Assembly: GCA_964613045.1 (NCBI GenBank)
Contig: CAZTFS010000025.1
Coordinates: 1 to 23,838, forward strand
From: UBA1081 sp964613045
Lineage (GTDB): Bacteria > Bacillota > Clostridia > Oscillospirales > Acutalibacteraceae
Length of the DNA: 23,838 bases
Direction of reading: 5' to 3'
Under the pieces are notes generated by a model that saw nothing but the letters and a program-made list of their open reading frames with translations, had not been told where the DNA came from and searched no databases. Shown here piece after piece: positions 1-7,102 of this stretch (its first letter is position 1; every line of letters begins with the position of its first letter). The position numbers and the translations under genes were made by a program.

Positions 1-326
1 TCCGTGCCCCTTCGGGCAGTTACGATAACAAAACTATCTCCGCCGCCGAAAACCTCGGCATGTATACGATTCAATGGGATGTGGACTCCATTGATTGGAA
101 AAATATTTCTGCTGATGAGATCATAACGCGGGTTACATCAAAAGTTAAAAACGGTTCAATTATTCAGCTGCATACGGGAACGGAGCACACTGCAGAGGCG
201 TTACCGACGATCCTCGAATATCTGATCTCTGAGAGCTTTTCTTGTGTCACTGTCGGAGAACTTATCTACTACGACAGCTATCGCATTGATAACAACGGTA
301 TGCAGATTCGGGAAATTGAGGAGTGA
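1..326 (+). CDS. Polysaccharide deacetylase (NodB/CE4 family), C-terminal part only
   Basis: The reading frame is open at the left edge. It runs from the first bases (R-A-P-S-G-S-Y-D at 3-26) to TGA at 324-326, so the ATG at 60 is internal and not the start. The pattern (F)RxPSGSYD, then YTIQWDVDSIDW, then a late LHTG segment and a C-terminal VTVGELI is the conserved second half of CE4 polysaccharide deacetylases. RxPxG belongs to motif 3, D-S-x-D-W to motif 4 and L-H-T-G to motif 5. These enzymes remove N- or O-acetyl groups from peptidoglycan, chitin or xylan, usually outside the cell. The metal-binding motifs 1 and 2 would lie before the window, so activity and a signal peptide cannot be judged. 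A sporulation-type PdaB-like role is possible but not shown. There is no clear hairpin directly after the stop. Confidence 0.88.
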   Translation, partial: RAPSGSYDNKTISAAENLGMYTIQWDVDSIDWKNISADEIITRVTSKVKNGSIIQLHTGTEHTAEALPTILEYLISESFSCVTVGELIYYDSYRIDNNGMQIREIEE

Positions 327-431
327 ATTATTTTTCTTTAATTTTAGTTTTATTAAGTTTATGTTAATAATTTATTTACACTTTTGCTGATTTGTTCAAA
401 AACGCATAACCATTGTATCGGGGTTTTGTTA

Positions 432-437
432 TATAAT
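432..437 (+). promoter_or_regulatory. Possible -10 element upstream of the SDR gene
   Basis: A consensus TATAAT lies 43 bases before the ATG at 481. I see no good -35 at 16-18 bases (TTGTAT at 413-418 is only 13 bases away), so this is tentative. The rest of 327-480 is AT-rich with no further recognisable feature. Confidence 0.35.
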
Positions 438-480
438 ACTGTTGTTAATCATATAACAAACCATGTTCGGAGGAATCAAA

Positions 481-2022
481 ATGGCAAAGAAAACTGTTTT
501 TATGACAGGCGGAACCGGTACAATGGGCTGGGCTGCTTTTCAGGAACTTCTCAAACATCCAAATGAAGTAAATATCAGATTACTTGCAAGAAAGGGTCCC
601 AAGAACTTCAAGCTTCTTAAAGATTATCTTTCATACCCTAATTTAAAGGTTATCTGGGGCGACCTTCTTGATTATGAATCGATCCTTGAAGGTATTGAAG
701 GCTGTGATTATGTTCTTCATATCGGCGGCATGGTATCTCCCGCTGCTGACTACAAACCTTACACAACACTTAAGACAAATGTTACTGCTGCTGAATATAT
801 CGTAAAAGCTGTTAAGGAACAGCCTAATGCTGACGACATCAAAGTTTGTTATATCGGTACTGTTGCTCAGACAGGCTGCAGAAACTATCCCATTCACTGG
901 GGACGATGCGGAGATCCTATCAAAATTTCCGTTTATGACCATTACGCAATTTCCAAGGCTATTGCTGAAAGAGTTTTCGCTGAAAGCGGTCTGAAGCATT
1001 GGGTCGTTATGCGTCAGTCAGGTATTCTCTACCCCGCTCTTCTTCACAATATGGAGCCTATCATGTATCACGTTCCCCTTAACGGCGTTCTTGAATGGGC
1101 AACTGTTGAGGATTCAGGCAGACTTATGTCCAACTTCGTAACTGAGGAGAATCTTCCCGAAGAATTCTGGAGAAGCTTCTACAACATCGGTTCAGGTAAG
1201 GAATACAGACTTACTAACTATGAATTTGAAAAACTCCTTCTCGGCTGTATCGGCATGGGCGATCCCAAAGACCTGTTTGATCCCAACTGGTTCACACTTA
1301 AAAACTTCCACGGTCAGTTCTATGCTGACGGCGACAAGCTCGAAAAGTATCTTCACTTCCGTGAGAATCTTCCTGTTGAAATGTACTTTGACAGACTCGC
1401 TTCTCAGGTTGAATCATATTTCAGAATTCCCAAGTACATTCCTGCAACAAAGCTTATTGACGTATTTGCAAAGCCCTTTATGAAGAAGATCGCAGAAACA
1501 AAGCAGTGGGGTACTCTTGACTGGATAAAGAACAATGACAAGGACAGAATTTCCGCTTTCTACGGCTCTTATGAAGACTGGCAGAAAATCGGCTCATACT
1601 GGTCAATGTTTGAGCTTGAAAGCCCCGACAAGCACAATATGGCGGCTGATGAATACAAGCTTGACCACGGCTATGACGAAACAAAGCCCACATCAGAGCT
1701 TAACCTTAACGACATGAAGCAGGCTGCTGAATTCAGAGGCGGTAAAGTCGTAAGCAAGAAGATGACAACGGGTGACATGTTCACAAAAATCAAGTGGAAA
1801 TGCGGTACTTGCGGCAACGAATTCAGTGCAAGCCCCAACCTTGTTCTCAAGGGCGGTCACTGGTGTCCCGACTGTACAATTCCCACAGTTAAATGGAATT
1901 ATGACGAAGTAGCAAGAACAAATCCCTTCTTCGCTCAGGTATGGTATAATGACCATTCACCCGAAGAAAACAATGTATATTACTTCGACAAGCTCTTTGA
2001 GGGCTGGGAAAGAAAAAAATAA
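481..2022 (+). CDS. NAD(P)-dependent epimerase/dehydratase (extended SDR) with C-terminal zinc knuckle
   Basis: I chose the ATG at 481 (513 residues) because GGAGG at 469-473 sits 7 bases before it. The in-frame ATG at 463 lies ahead of that site. The N-terminus has the Rossmann motif TGGTGTMG (residues 9-16) and the catalytic YxxxK as YAISK (Y155, K159), the hallmarks of extended short-chain dehydrogenases that act on nucleotide sugars, steroids or related carbonyls. After the Rossmann and substrate domains (to about residue 330) comes a long extension ending in a Cys4 site: C441-x2-C444 and C462-x2-C465, the latter within WCPDC. This resembles a treble-clef or zinc-ribbon fold. The protein is much longer than the usual 300-350 residues. 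The substrate cannot be told from sequence. It is probably cytoplasmic because no signal peptide is seen. It stands alone, followed by a strong palindromic terminator region. Confidence 0.85.
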   Translation: MAKKTVFMTGGTGTMGWAAFQELLKHPNEVNIRLLARKGPKNFKLLKDYLSYPNLKVIWGDLLDYESILEGIEGCDYVLHIGGMVSPAADYKPYTTLKTNVTAAEYIVKAVKEQPNADDIKVCYIGTVAQTGCRNYPIHWGRCGDPIKISVYDHYAISKAIAERVFAESGLKHWVVMRQSGILYPALLHNMEPIMYHVPLNGVLEWATVEDSGRLMSNFVTEENLPEEFWRSFYNIGSGKEYRLTNYEFEKLLLGCIGMGDPKDLFDPNWFTLKNFHGQFYADGDKLEKYLHFRENLPVEMYFDRLASQVESYFRIPKYIPATKLIDVFAKPFMKKIAETKQWGTLDWIKNNDKDRISAFYGSYEDWQKIGSYWSMFELESPDKHNMAADEYKLDHGYDETKPTSELNLNDMKQAAEFRGGKVVSKKMTTGDMFTKIKWKCGTCGNEFSASPNLVLKGGHWCPDCTIPTVKWNYDEVARTNPFFAQVWYNDHSPEENNVYYFDKLFEGWERKK

Positions 2023-2041
2023 TAAATTAAGTGCCCGTTTT

Positions 2042-2074
2042 GCGAGACTTCTCATAAGGAAGTCTCGCAGTTTT
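2042..2074 (+). terminator. Intrinsic terminator after the SDR gene
   Basis: GCGAGACTTC pairs with GAAGTCTCGC across a 7-base loop and is followed by AGTTTTATT. This is the first hairpin after the SDR stop codon. Confidence 0.6.
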
Positions 2075-2107
2075 ATTCGCCCTTCGGCGAGTTCTATTGC
2101 TTCAGAG

Positions 2108-2144
2108 AAAGCCGATAGATTCGTTTTTTGAATCTATCGGCTTT
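2108..2144. terminator. Bidirectional terminator hairpin between convergent genes
   Basis: A perfect 15-bp stem, AAAGCCGATAGATTC with GAATCTATCGGCTTT, closes a 7-base loop. Its AAA/TTT flanks make it symmetric, so it could stop transcription from the SDR gene on the plus strand and from the zinc-ribbon gene on the minus strand. Confidence 0.6.
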
Positions 2145-2230
2145 AAATATCCTTATAATAGGTAGTCTTTCGGGCACTTTTTTATTAGTTTTTTTTTGCT
2201 TTTAAGCCTCTGCTTGTTGTCTGAACAACA

Positions 2231-3526
2231 TTATCCGTACCACTCAACAAAGGTTGCATCTGCATTCCTTGCCGCAGTCCTCACAGAGCTGGTGTCAGGT
2301 CCATATATAGTAAGATTAACATCCCTGTTATAAACAGTAGAAAAAGCATTGCTTGCAACCTTTATATCACCAGATTTTATGTATACAGTTGCAAGATTAG
2401 CACACGGGAAGAATGCATTGCGTCCGATTTCCGTAACTGATTCAGGAATTGTTACAGTTGTAAGGCTGTCACAATATTTAAAAGCACCGGCTCCGATATA
2501 TTTAACAGTGTTCGGAATAACTATAGTCTTCATGGAACTTTCTCTATAAAATGCGTCTTCGCCTATTCCGACAACCTTTTCACCGTCAATATAAGACGGT
2601 ATAACATAATTTCCGGAAGATACCTTTTTACCTATTCCTGCAATTTCAATTCCTCCTGAAACCGATTTTGTATACCAATCCGGTGTAGCAGTGGTTGTTT
2701 CTGTCGTAGTAACCGGTTTTGTAGTTGTTACCGCTTTAGTCGTCGTTTCCGCTTTTGTGGTTGTTACTGCTTTAGTCGTCGTTTCCGCTTTGGTCGTCGT
2801 TTCCGCTTTGGTTGTCGTTTCTGCTTTGGTTGTCGTTTCTGCTTTGGTTGTCGTTTCTGCTTTGGTTGTGGTAGCCGATTTTGTTGTTGATTCGGCGGCA
2901 CTTGTGGTCGTTTCTTCTTTTACAGGTGCAGAGGTAGTTGTTTCATCATTAAAAATGTTGAAAATTGAGTCGTACCATTTTCCTTCAGTTTCAGCAACAG
3001 TTGTCGTTTCCGGTTTTACAGTCATTTCGGCAGGCTTGCCATCATTATCTGCAGATTTAGTAGTTGTTTCATCTTTTACACTGTCGTCATTTACAGGTTG
3101 TTCATCCGCACTGCCGTCACCGTTACCGACATTTTCCGCATCGGAATCAACAGCAACCTCACCACCGTCATTATCATTCTGAACAACATCATCACCGTAA
3201 GGAGCAACATCGGGCGAATTATTAATCTTACCTGCTATCAGTACACATACGACAACGATAGCAACGACTAACGCAGTACTGACAGCAGAAATAATTATCG
3301 CCGCAGGCTTTATTTTTTTCTTTTCGGGAATCAACTGTGTAGGAGTTTCGTCAATCTGTTTCGTCATACAGTAAGGACAGAAATTCGCAGAACTGTCGAG
3401 CTCTTTACCGCAAGAGATGCAATTTTTTGTCTGAGATTCAGGCTCTTCATCTTGTTTTGTCGTACAATATGGGCAAAACCTTGCATCATCGTCGATCTGT
3501 TTGCCGCAAAAAAAACAATATTTCAT
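2231..3526 (-). CDS. Double zinc-ribbon membrane protein with Thr-rich stalk and BspA-type leucine-rich repeats
   Basis: 431 residues. The start ATG at 3526 follows AGGTG at 3536-3540. Two zinc ribbons open the protein (CFFC...CPYC at 4-21 and CISC...CPYC at 36-53). A single membrane segment follows at about 75-99, then an acidic linker and a Thr-rich stalk of nine six-residue units of the form (A/E/V)TTTK(A/P). The C-terminal 130 residues carry BspA/LRR_5 repeats with the typical I-P-x-x-V-x-x-I-G-x-x-A-F pattern, for example VIPNTVKYIGAGAF and TIPESVTEIGRNAF. Without a signal peptide, the ribbons should be cytoplasmic and the stalk plus repeats outside. LRR_5 domains often bind host or partner surfaces; that role is inferred. 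It is the last of three tandem paralogous-headed genes and also has its own likely promoter. Confidence 0.85.
   Translation of the reverse strand: MKYCFFCGKQIDDDARFCPYCTTKQDEEPESQTKNCISCGKELDSSANFCPYCMTKQIDETPTQLIPEKKKIKPAAIIISAVSTALVVAIVVVCVLIAGKINNSPDVAPYGDDVVQNDNDGGEVAVDSDAENVGNGDGSADEQPVNDDSVKDETTTKSADNDGKPAEMTVKPETTTVAETEGKWYDSIFNIFNDETTTSAPVKEETTTSAAESTTKSATTTKAETTTKAETTTKAETTTKAETTTKAETTTKAVTTTKAETTTKAVTTTKPVTTTETTTATPDWYTKSVSGGIEIAGIGKKVSSGNYVIPSYIDGEKVVGIGEDAFYRESSMKTIVIPNTVKYIGAGAFKYCDSLTTVTIPESVTEIGRNAFFPCANLATVYIKSGDIKVASNAFSTVYNRDVNLTIYGPDTSSVRTAARNADATFVEWYG
2714..2875 (-). repeat. 18-bp tandem repeat encoding the (A/E/V)TTTK(A/P) stalk, nine copies
   Basis: Nine in-frame 18-bp units lie within the zinc-ribbon/LRR gene. 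The central copies are nearly identical at DNA level, which suggests recent slippage expansion. Because 18 is a multiple of three, copy-number changes would lengthen or shorten the stalk without a frameshift. Neighbouring TTT triplets on both sides continue the Thr-rich character in less regular form. Confidence 0.9.
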
Positions 3527-3561
3527 AGTTAGTTACACCTTATAAAACAATTATTAATAGA

Positions 3562-3590
3562 ATTATACATCTTTTGATAAAGAAATACAA
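3562..3590 (-). promoter_or_regulatory. Probable promoter of the zinc-ribbon/LRR gene
   Basis: Read on the minus strand: TTGTAT (3585-3590), 17-base spacer, TATAAT (3562-3567), about 36 bases before the start codon. The -10 is perfect and the -35 partial. Confidence 0.55.
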
Positions 3591-3603
3591 TTAAAATAAG
3601 CAA

Positions 3604-4527
3604 TCAATATGATACTTCTATACGAACTACAGTTGTCTTTTCGCATTCAAGGCAATACAAATAGTACAAATATGGATTTGAATAGCTTACAGTTGCACTC
3701 CATATACGGCTTGCACTTACAGTATTGCAATGTTTGCAAACAGGATAAAACCATACATGCATGGAATCTTTAACCGGCCACACAGCATCCGGTATAAACA
3801 AGCAATTCTGACACCCAAGCCACTCATACTCAGTGCAAGTATACCACGTATCACCTACAAAATCCGGAGCGGTAATAAGCCCACAGTCACTACATTCTTT
3901 AAATTCGCCGGTTCTGACAAAAGAGTGCGAAGAAGAAATAGTTTCAGTTTTTACATCACCGCAAACCTTACATGTTTTTTTCTTTTCACCTGTTTGTGTA
4001 CAAGTTGATTCTTTTATGACATTTTCTACATATTCATGTGAACCGGGAATAACCTTTTGCTCAATAACCATCTCTCCGCATTTTGAACAGCAAAAGCCGT
4101 GTGTTTTTCCGTCAGTAGTGCAAGTAGCAGCAAAACCGCGAACCATTTCTGTGTGCTTGTGAGGACACTCGTATGCAGCAAAGAAAATAATTACGCCGAG
4201 AACAACGACTAAAGCCGATGAAAGAGATGCAATTGCGATTTTAGATTTTTTTGAAAACAGCTTTTTTTCTGAAGCCTGTTCGCTGTTTTCTGCGGCAGAT
4301 GCCGCTTGTCCGAACATTTCCTGTTCAACTTTCGTTCCGCAGTTCTGACAGCAAACAGCATCGATAACATTTTCTTTTCCGCAACCGGGGCAGATCTTTA
4401 CCGCAGATTGTTCTTCGTTGCTTTCTTCTGAAAAAACTTCTTCATCTTCATCCAGTTTTGCACCACAGTAATCACAAAACTTTGCTTCGTCTTCCAGTTC
4501 TCTGCCGCAATAATAACAATATTTCAT
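3604..4527 (-). CDS. Double zinc-ribbon membrane protein with Cys/His-rich C-terminal half
   Basis: 307 residues, starting MKYCYYCG after an AAGGAAAG ribosome site. Two zinc ribbons (CYYC...CDYC at 4-21 and CPGC...CQNC at about 46-63) precede an acidic/Ser linker and one membrane segment at about 97-119. The rest (120-307) is full of Cys pairs and His: repeated units of the form H...TCTxxGxxxxxCxxCG, such as STCTQTGEKKKTCKVCG, then further CxxC knuckles near the end (CQNC, CKHC, CLEC). The TCTxxG...CxxCG unit is a recurrent module in clostridial surface proteins. By topology this half lies outside the cell, so metal binding or disulfides are both possible. The gene starts 23 bases after its upstream neighbour and is probably co-transcribed with it. 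Function is not known. Confidence 0.82.
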   Translation of the reverse strand: MKYCYYCGRELEDEAKFCDYCGAKLDEDEEVFSEESNEEQSAVKICPGCGKENVIDAVCCQNCGTKVEQEMFGQAASAAENSEQASEKKLFSKKSKIAIASLSSALVVVLGVIIFFAAYECPHKHTEMVRGFAATCTTDGKTHGFCCSKCGEMVIEQKVIPGSHEYVENVIKESTCTQTGEKKKTCKVCGDVKTETISSSHSFVRTGEFKECSDCGLITAPDFVGDTWYTCTEYEWLGCQNCLFIPDAVWPVKDSMHVWFYPVCKHCNTVSASRIWSATVSYSNPYLYYLYCLECEKTTVVRIEVSY

Positions 4528-4550
4528 AATGATCTTTCCTTATTAAATAA

Positions 4551-5531
4551 TCAATAATAATATCCGAAAGCACCCATACCGTATGTTTCATAAGCATATA
4601 ATTTAAATGCCGATAAAATACTTTCCGATGTTGAACCGAAAGAAACTTCATTATTATTCAGATCAATTAAAAGAATAACTTTTCCGTCCAAAGTATAATA
4701 AGGAACAGTGCAATTGGGCGTATAACTGCCGATAAATTCAACAACATAGTCGCCATCTTTATTAATATATATTTCTATATCATATTCAACAAAAACATTA
4801 GATATCAATTCAAGCAAGGTTGTATTGTAATAATAGTTTTTTTCAAGTACAGATACAAATTGAGGATAAATATCATCATAATTCTCATACAATTCAAGCA
4901 TTTTATACAGATTATTTCTGTCATAAGCAGGGGAAAGAATAACAGTAACAGTAACATTATCTGCTTCACTATATGTACTGATAGTAATATCATAGGATTC
5001 ATCAATATTAACATGCAATACTTCACCATCGGCATCATTTATCCGAATTATGTACTCATCAAGACTTACAGATTCTATTGAAAAGCTTGAATTTAACAAT
5101 TGCGAAATGTCATCCAATTTAATTGTATCATCTGAAAAATCTACGCCGTACACAACAACATAAGAATTTTCCTTATCGAACTTATAAAAAAGCGATTCAG
5201 TACTGCCCTCAAACTCCAGACATGCTTCATTTAAATAGTCATATATAAATGCGATATTTTCTGCGTTCTTTTTTTCGTTGTTACGATGCGACACAAAAAC
5301 GCAGACAGATACAATAATTGCAGTTACAACAATTATTGCGATAATGCTTATTAAAATTATTTTGCCTGTTTTTTTATTTTTTTGTTCGGGTACATTGACC
5401 GAATCTTTAATCTGCTCGTTTTGATCAGTCGATTTTGTCGGCACATCCATTCCATTACTCATAAACCCGCAATATTGGCAACATACTGCTTCGTCGATAT
5501 TCTGCTTACCGCAATTAATACAATATTTCAC
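4551..5531 (-). CDS. Zinc-ribbon membrane protein with Asp/Tyr-rich extracytoplasmic domain
   Basis: I chose a GTG start at 5531 (326 residues). The ribosome site GGAAGG directly abuts the upstream in-frame ATG at 5540, while it lies 9 bases before this GTG. The result, MKYCINCG, matches the MKYC starts of the two downstream paralogs. One zinc ribbon (CINC...CQYC, residues 4-21) is followed by a polar linker, a membrane segment at about 58-80 and a 245-residue acidic, Tyr-rich domain with many alternating beta-like stretches (for example YVVVYGVDF, VTVTVILSP). I do not recognise that domain. It is the first gene of a three-gene run reading leftward, under a perfect consensus promoter. It is likely a membrane sensor or anchor, by analogy only. 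Confidence 0.82.
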   Translation of the reverse strand: MKYCINCGKQNIDEAVCCQYCGFMSNGMDVPTKSTDQNEQIKDSVNVPEQKNKKTGKIILISIIAIIVVTAIIVSVCVFVSHRNNEKKNAENIAFIYDYLNEACLEFEGSTESLFYKFDKENSYVVVYGVDFSDDTIKLDDISQLLNSSFSIESVSLDEYIIRINDADGEVLHVNIDESYDITISTYSEADNVTVTVILSPAYDRNNLYKMLELYENYDDIYPQFVSVLEKNYYYNTTLLELISNVFVEYDIEIYINKDGDYVVEFIGSYTPNCTVPYYTLDGKVILLIDLNNNEVSFGSTSESILSAFKLYAYETYGMGAFGYYY

Positions 5532-5561
5532 AAACAACATCCTTCCGTTTCCACAATGCTA

Positions 5562-5590
5562 ATTATACAGAAATTAATGCTTATTGTCAA
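5562..5590 (-). promoter_or_regulatory. Consensus sigma-A promoter of the three-gene zinc-ribbon run
   Basis: On the minus strand: TTGACA (5585-5590), exactly 17 bases, TATAAT (5562-5567). Both hexamers are perfect matches. It fires toward the gene starting at 5531 and probably serves the next gene as well. Confidence 0.85.
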
Positions 5591-5662
5591 CATTTAATTC
5601 TTTTGGTCAATTCACTTTTTTATTATTTTTAATTATAATAATTAAGATAGGGTGTGATATGG

Positions 5663-6001
5663 TTGAATAAACAGCTTGACTATACAGCATTAGGTGCAAG
5701 AATACGCAGTGCAAGAAAATCAAACGGTATAACACAGGAGCAACTCGGTGAAGTCTGTTCCCTCTCAGCTGCACATATCGGTCATATTGAGCGTGGCACA
5801 AGAATTCCGTCACTCGAAACTGTTTTCCGTATCGCAGAGGCATTAAATGTCAGCATAGACAGTCTTGTTTTTGATTCTGTTCAGCCGTGCGAAAAAATGT
5901 TTACCACTATTGAAGCAATGCTGAAAAACAAAGAAAAGCAGAAACAGGAAAATTTCTACAACACCGTCAAGATCCTTGCCGAAAAAATAGATGATCTTTA
6001 A
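5663..6001 (+). CDS. XRE-family helix-turn-helix regulator
   Basis: About 112 residues. TTG at 5663 (MNKQLDYTALG...) is my preferred start because GGGTG at 5650-5654 is correctly spaced before it; a GTG at 5654 is the alternative. The first 65 residues form a typical Cro/CI-type HTH: LGARIRSARKSNGITQEQLG, then SLSAAHIGHIERGTRIPS (recognition helix region) and LETVFRIAEALNVSIDSL. The remaining 45 residues are charged and helical (EAMLKNKEKQKQE), perhaps for dimerisation. It is divergent from the zinc-ribbon run with a 131-base shared region, so it may regulate that promoter; this is inference from position. A hairpin terminator follows immediately. Confidence 0.88.
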   Translation: MNKQLDYTALGARIRSARKSNGITQEQLGEVCSLSAAHIGHIERGTRIPSLETVFRIAEALNVSIDSLVFDSVQPCEKMFTTIEAMLKNKEKQKQENFYNTVKILAEKIDDL

Positions 6002-6007
6002 AATTCT

Positions 6008-6049
6008 ACCGCAGATGACATTCAAAGTTCTGTCACCTGCGGTTTTCTT
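6008..6049 (+). terminator. Terminator after the XRE gene
   Basis: ACCGCAGATGACA (6008-6020) pairs with TGTCACCTGCGGT (6031-6043) with one mismatch across a 10-base loop, followed by TTTTC. It lies between convergent genes. Confidence 0.7.
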
Positions 6050-6055
6050 ATGCCA

Positions 6056-7002
6056 TCATTTTTTTACATTTGAATTATGTGTTACTTCTATATATTTGAA
6101 TACGTTAATATTTGACATAACGTAATTTCTTGTAACAAATCCGAATATAGAACCGATAACACCCAAAAATCCGCCAAACAGAAGGTTATAAACAAGTGTA
6201 GCAATAATACCGTTCGTGGGAGTATATTTTTCTACGATACCAACAGGATTTGTAAGTATCTGTTTTGAATATTTAAAATCTGATAAAGAGCTTTTGATGT
6301 TAAGCACCGCAATAACGAGCAAAGATATCGCACTTATGAGATTTGAATATACTTCGGGATAGTCAATAAAAAGACCAAACAGCACGACGGCAGAGATTAT
6401 CTGTAAGCCTGCAACAACGATCCAGATGATAGCTTCAAGTTTTACCTTTTTCGATAACTCGTCAAGCTGATTGCCGGGAACGACCTGTGGCTGTGAATAC
6501 TGAGCATACGGATTATAACCGGGAGCCTGCTGTGCATAAGGATTGTAACCCTGATTCTGCTGTGCNNNNNNNNNNNNNNNNNNNNNNNNNNNNNNNNNNN
6601 NNNNNNNNNNNNNNNNNNNNNNNNNNNNNNNNNNNNNNNNNNNNNNNNNNNNNNNNNNNNNNNNNGATTATAACCGGGAGCCTGCTGTGCATAAGGATTG
6701 TAACCCTGATTCTGCTGTGCATAAGGATTGTAACCCTGATTCTGCTGTGCGTAAGAATCTGATCCTGCATTCATCTGTGCCGGCTGTGTATCTGCATTAA
6801 TACTCTGAACAGGCTGTGAAGGATCTTCATTTACTGCAAACGTGTTTACAGGCTCGACAGGATTCTGAGAAGCCTGTGCGACTGTATTTCCATGTGCTGA
6901 AGCTGCAACAGTATTCGTACCGGTCTGTACGGGGGTTCCGCAACCGACACAAAAACGTGCATCATCTCTGAGATTTTTTCCGCATTTACTACATGTAACC
7001 AT
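6056..7002 (-). CDS. Zinc-ribbon membrane protein with NPYAQQ tandem repeats, split by assembly gap
   Basis: Two apparent genes are really one. From ATG 7002 (GGAGG before it) the frame reads one zinc ribbon (CSKC...CVGC, residues 4-22), a Gln/Ala-rich linker and ten-residue repeats of the type NPYAQQ(NQ/AP)GY, and then enters 100 N. Beyond the gap, AQQNQGYNPYAQQAPGY resumes in another frame and continues without a stop through NPYAQYSQ, DELSKKVKLEAI and three hydrophobic segments (about AIIWIVVAGLQIISAVV, LISAISLLVIAVLNI and LLFGGFLGVIGSIFGFV) to the stop at 6056. The ATG that would open the second half encodes part of a membrane helix (VVLFGLF) and is not a start. The repeat-rich linker is low complexity, like those in other zinc-ribbon membrane proteins. 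Function is unknown. It lies just downstream of the kinase gene, same strand, with a hairpin between. Confidence 0.85.
6566..6665. other. Assembly gap of 100 N
   Basis: Exactly 100 N, the usual placeholder for unknown length, inside 30-bp tandem repeats of the zinc-ribbon gene. For the flanking frames to join, the missing length must be 2 modulo 3. The repeat register predicts 5 bases plus a multiple of 30. Confidence 0.97.
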
Positions 7003-7028
7003 AAATTTTCCTCCATTTCTGTCGGTAC

Positions 7029-7071
7029 AAAAAAAACACCGCAGCTGATATTTTTATTATAATCATCTGCG
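7029..7071 (-). terminator. Likely terminator or attenuator after the kinase gene
   Basis: On the minus strand CGCAGATGAT (7062-7071) pairs with ATCAGCTGCG (7040-7049) with one mismatch, followed by GTG and a run of eight T (7029-7036). It sits between the kinase stop and the next zinc-ribbon gene, so it may separate them or limit read-through. The loop contains TATAAT, which could be a -10 for the downstream gene, but I see no good -35. Confidence 0.55.
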
Positions 7072-7102
7072 ATATTTTTGCACTAAGCTTGCTGCTAAGT
7101 AT

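Larger units (their letters stand above)
2020..2187. repeat. Compound palindromic element: outer inverted repeat enclosing three hairpins
   Basis: The outer arms are TAATAAATTAAGTGCCCG (2020-2037) and CGGGCACTTTTTTATTA (2171-2187). They pair through AAGTGCCCG/CGGGCACTT and again through TAATAAA, with a small indel. Inside are three separate hairpins: a 10-bp stem (2042-2051 with 2059-2068), a 5-bp stem TCGCC/GGCGA (2077-2090) and a perfect 15-bp stem (2108-2122 with 2130-2144). The left arm begins at the stop codon of the preceding gene. The element lies between two convergent genes. It may simply be a bidirectional terminator, but the nested layout is also that of a small non-autonomous mobile repeat or a structured RNA. 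Confidence 0.6.

Noticed and set aside
384..566. A 60-codon plus-strand frame across the start of the SDR gene
   Set aside because: It overlaps the SDR start in another frame, with no ribosome site.
2714..2875. CRISPR array
   Set aside because: The 18-bp units are contiguous without spacers and are translated in frame as TTTKAE repeats.
2691..3182. A 163-codon plus-strand frame rich in Val/Ser repeats
   Set aside because: It is the antisense of the Thr-rich stalk gene. The repeat makes stop-free antisense frames; no ribosome site.
6056..6385. A separate 109-residue membrane protein
   Set aside because: Its frame continues upstream through a membrane helix and the NPYAQQ repeats to the gap; its ATG is internal to the fourth zinc-ribbon gene.
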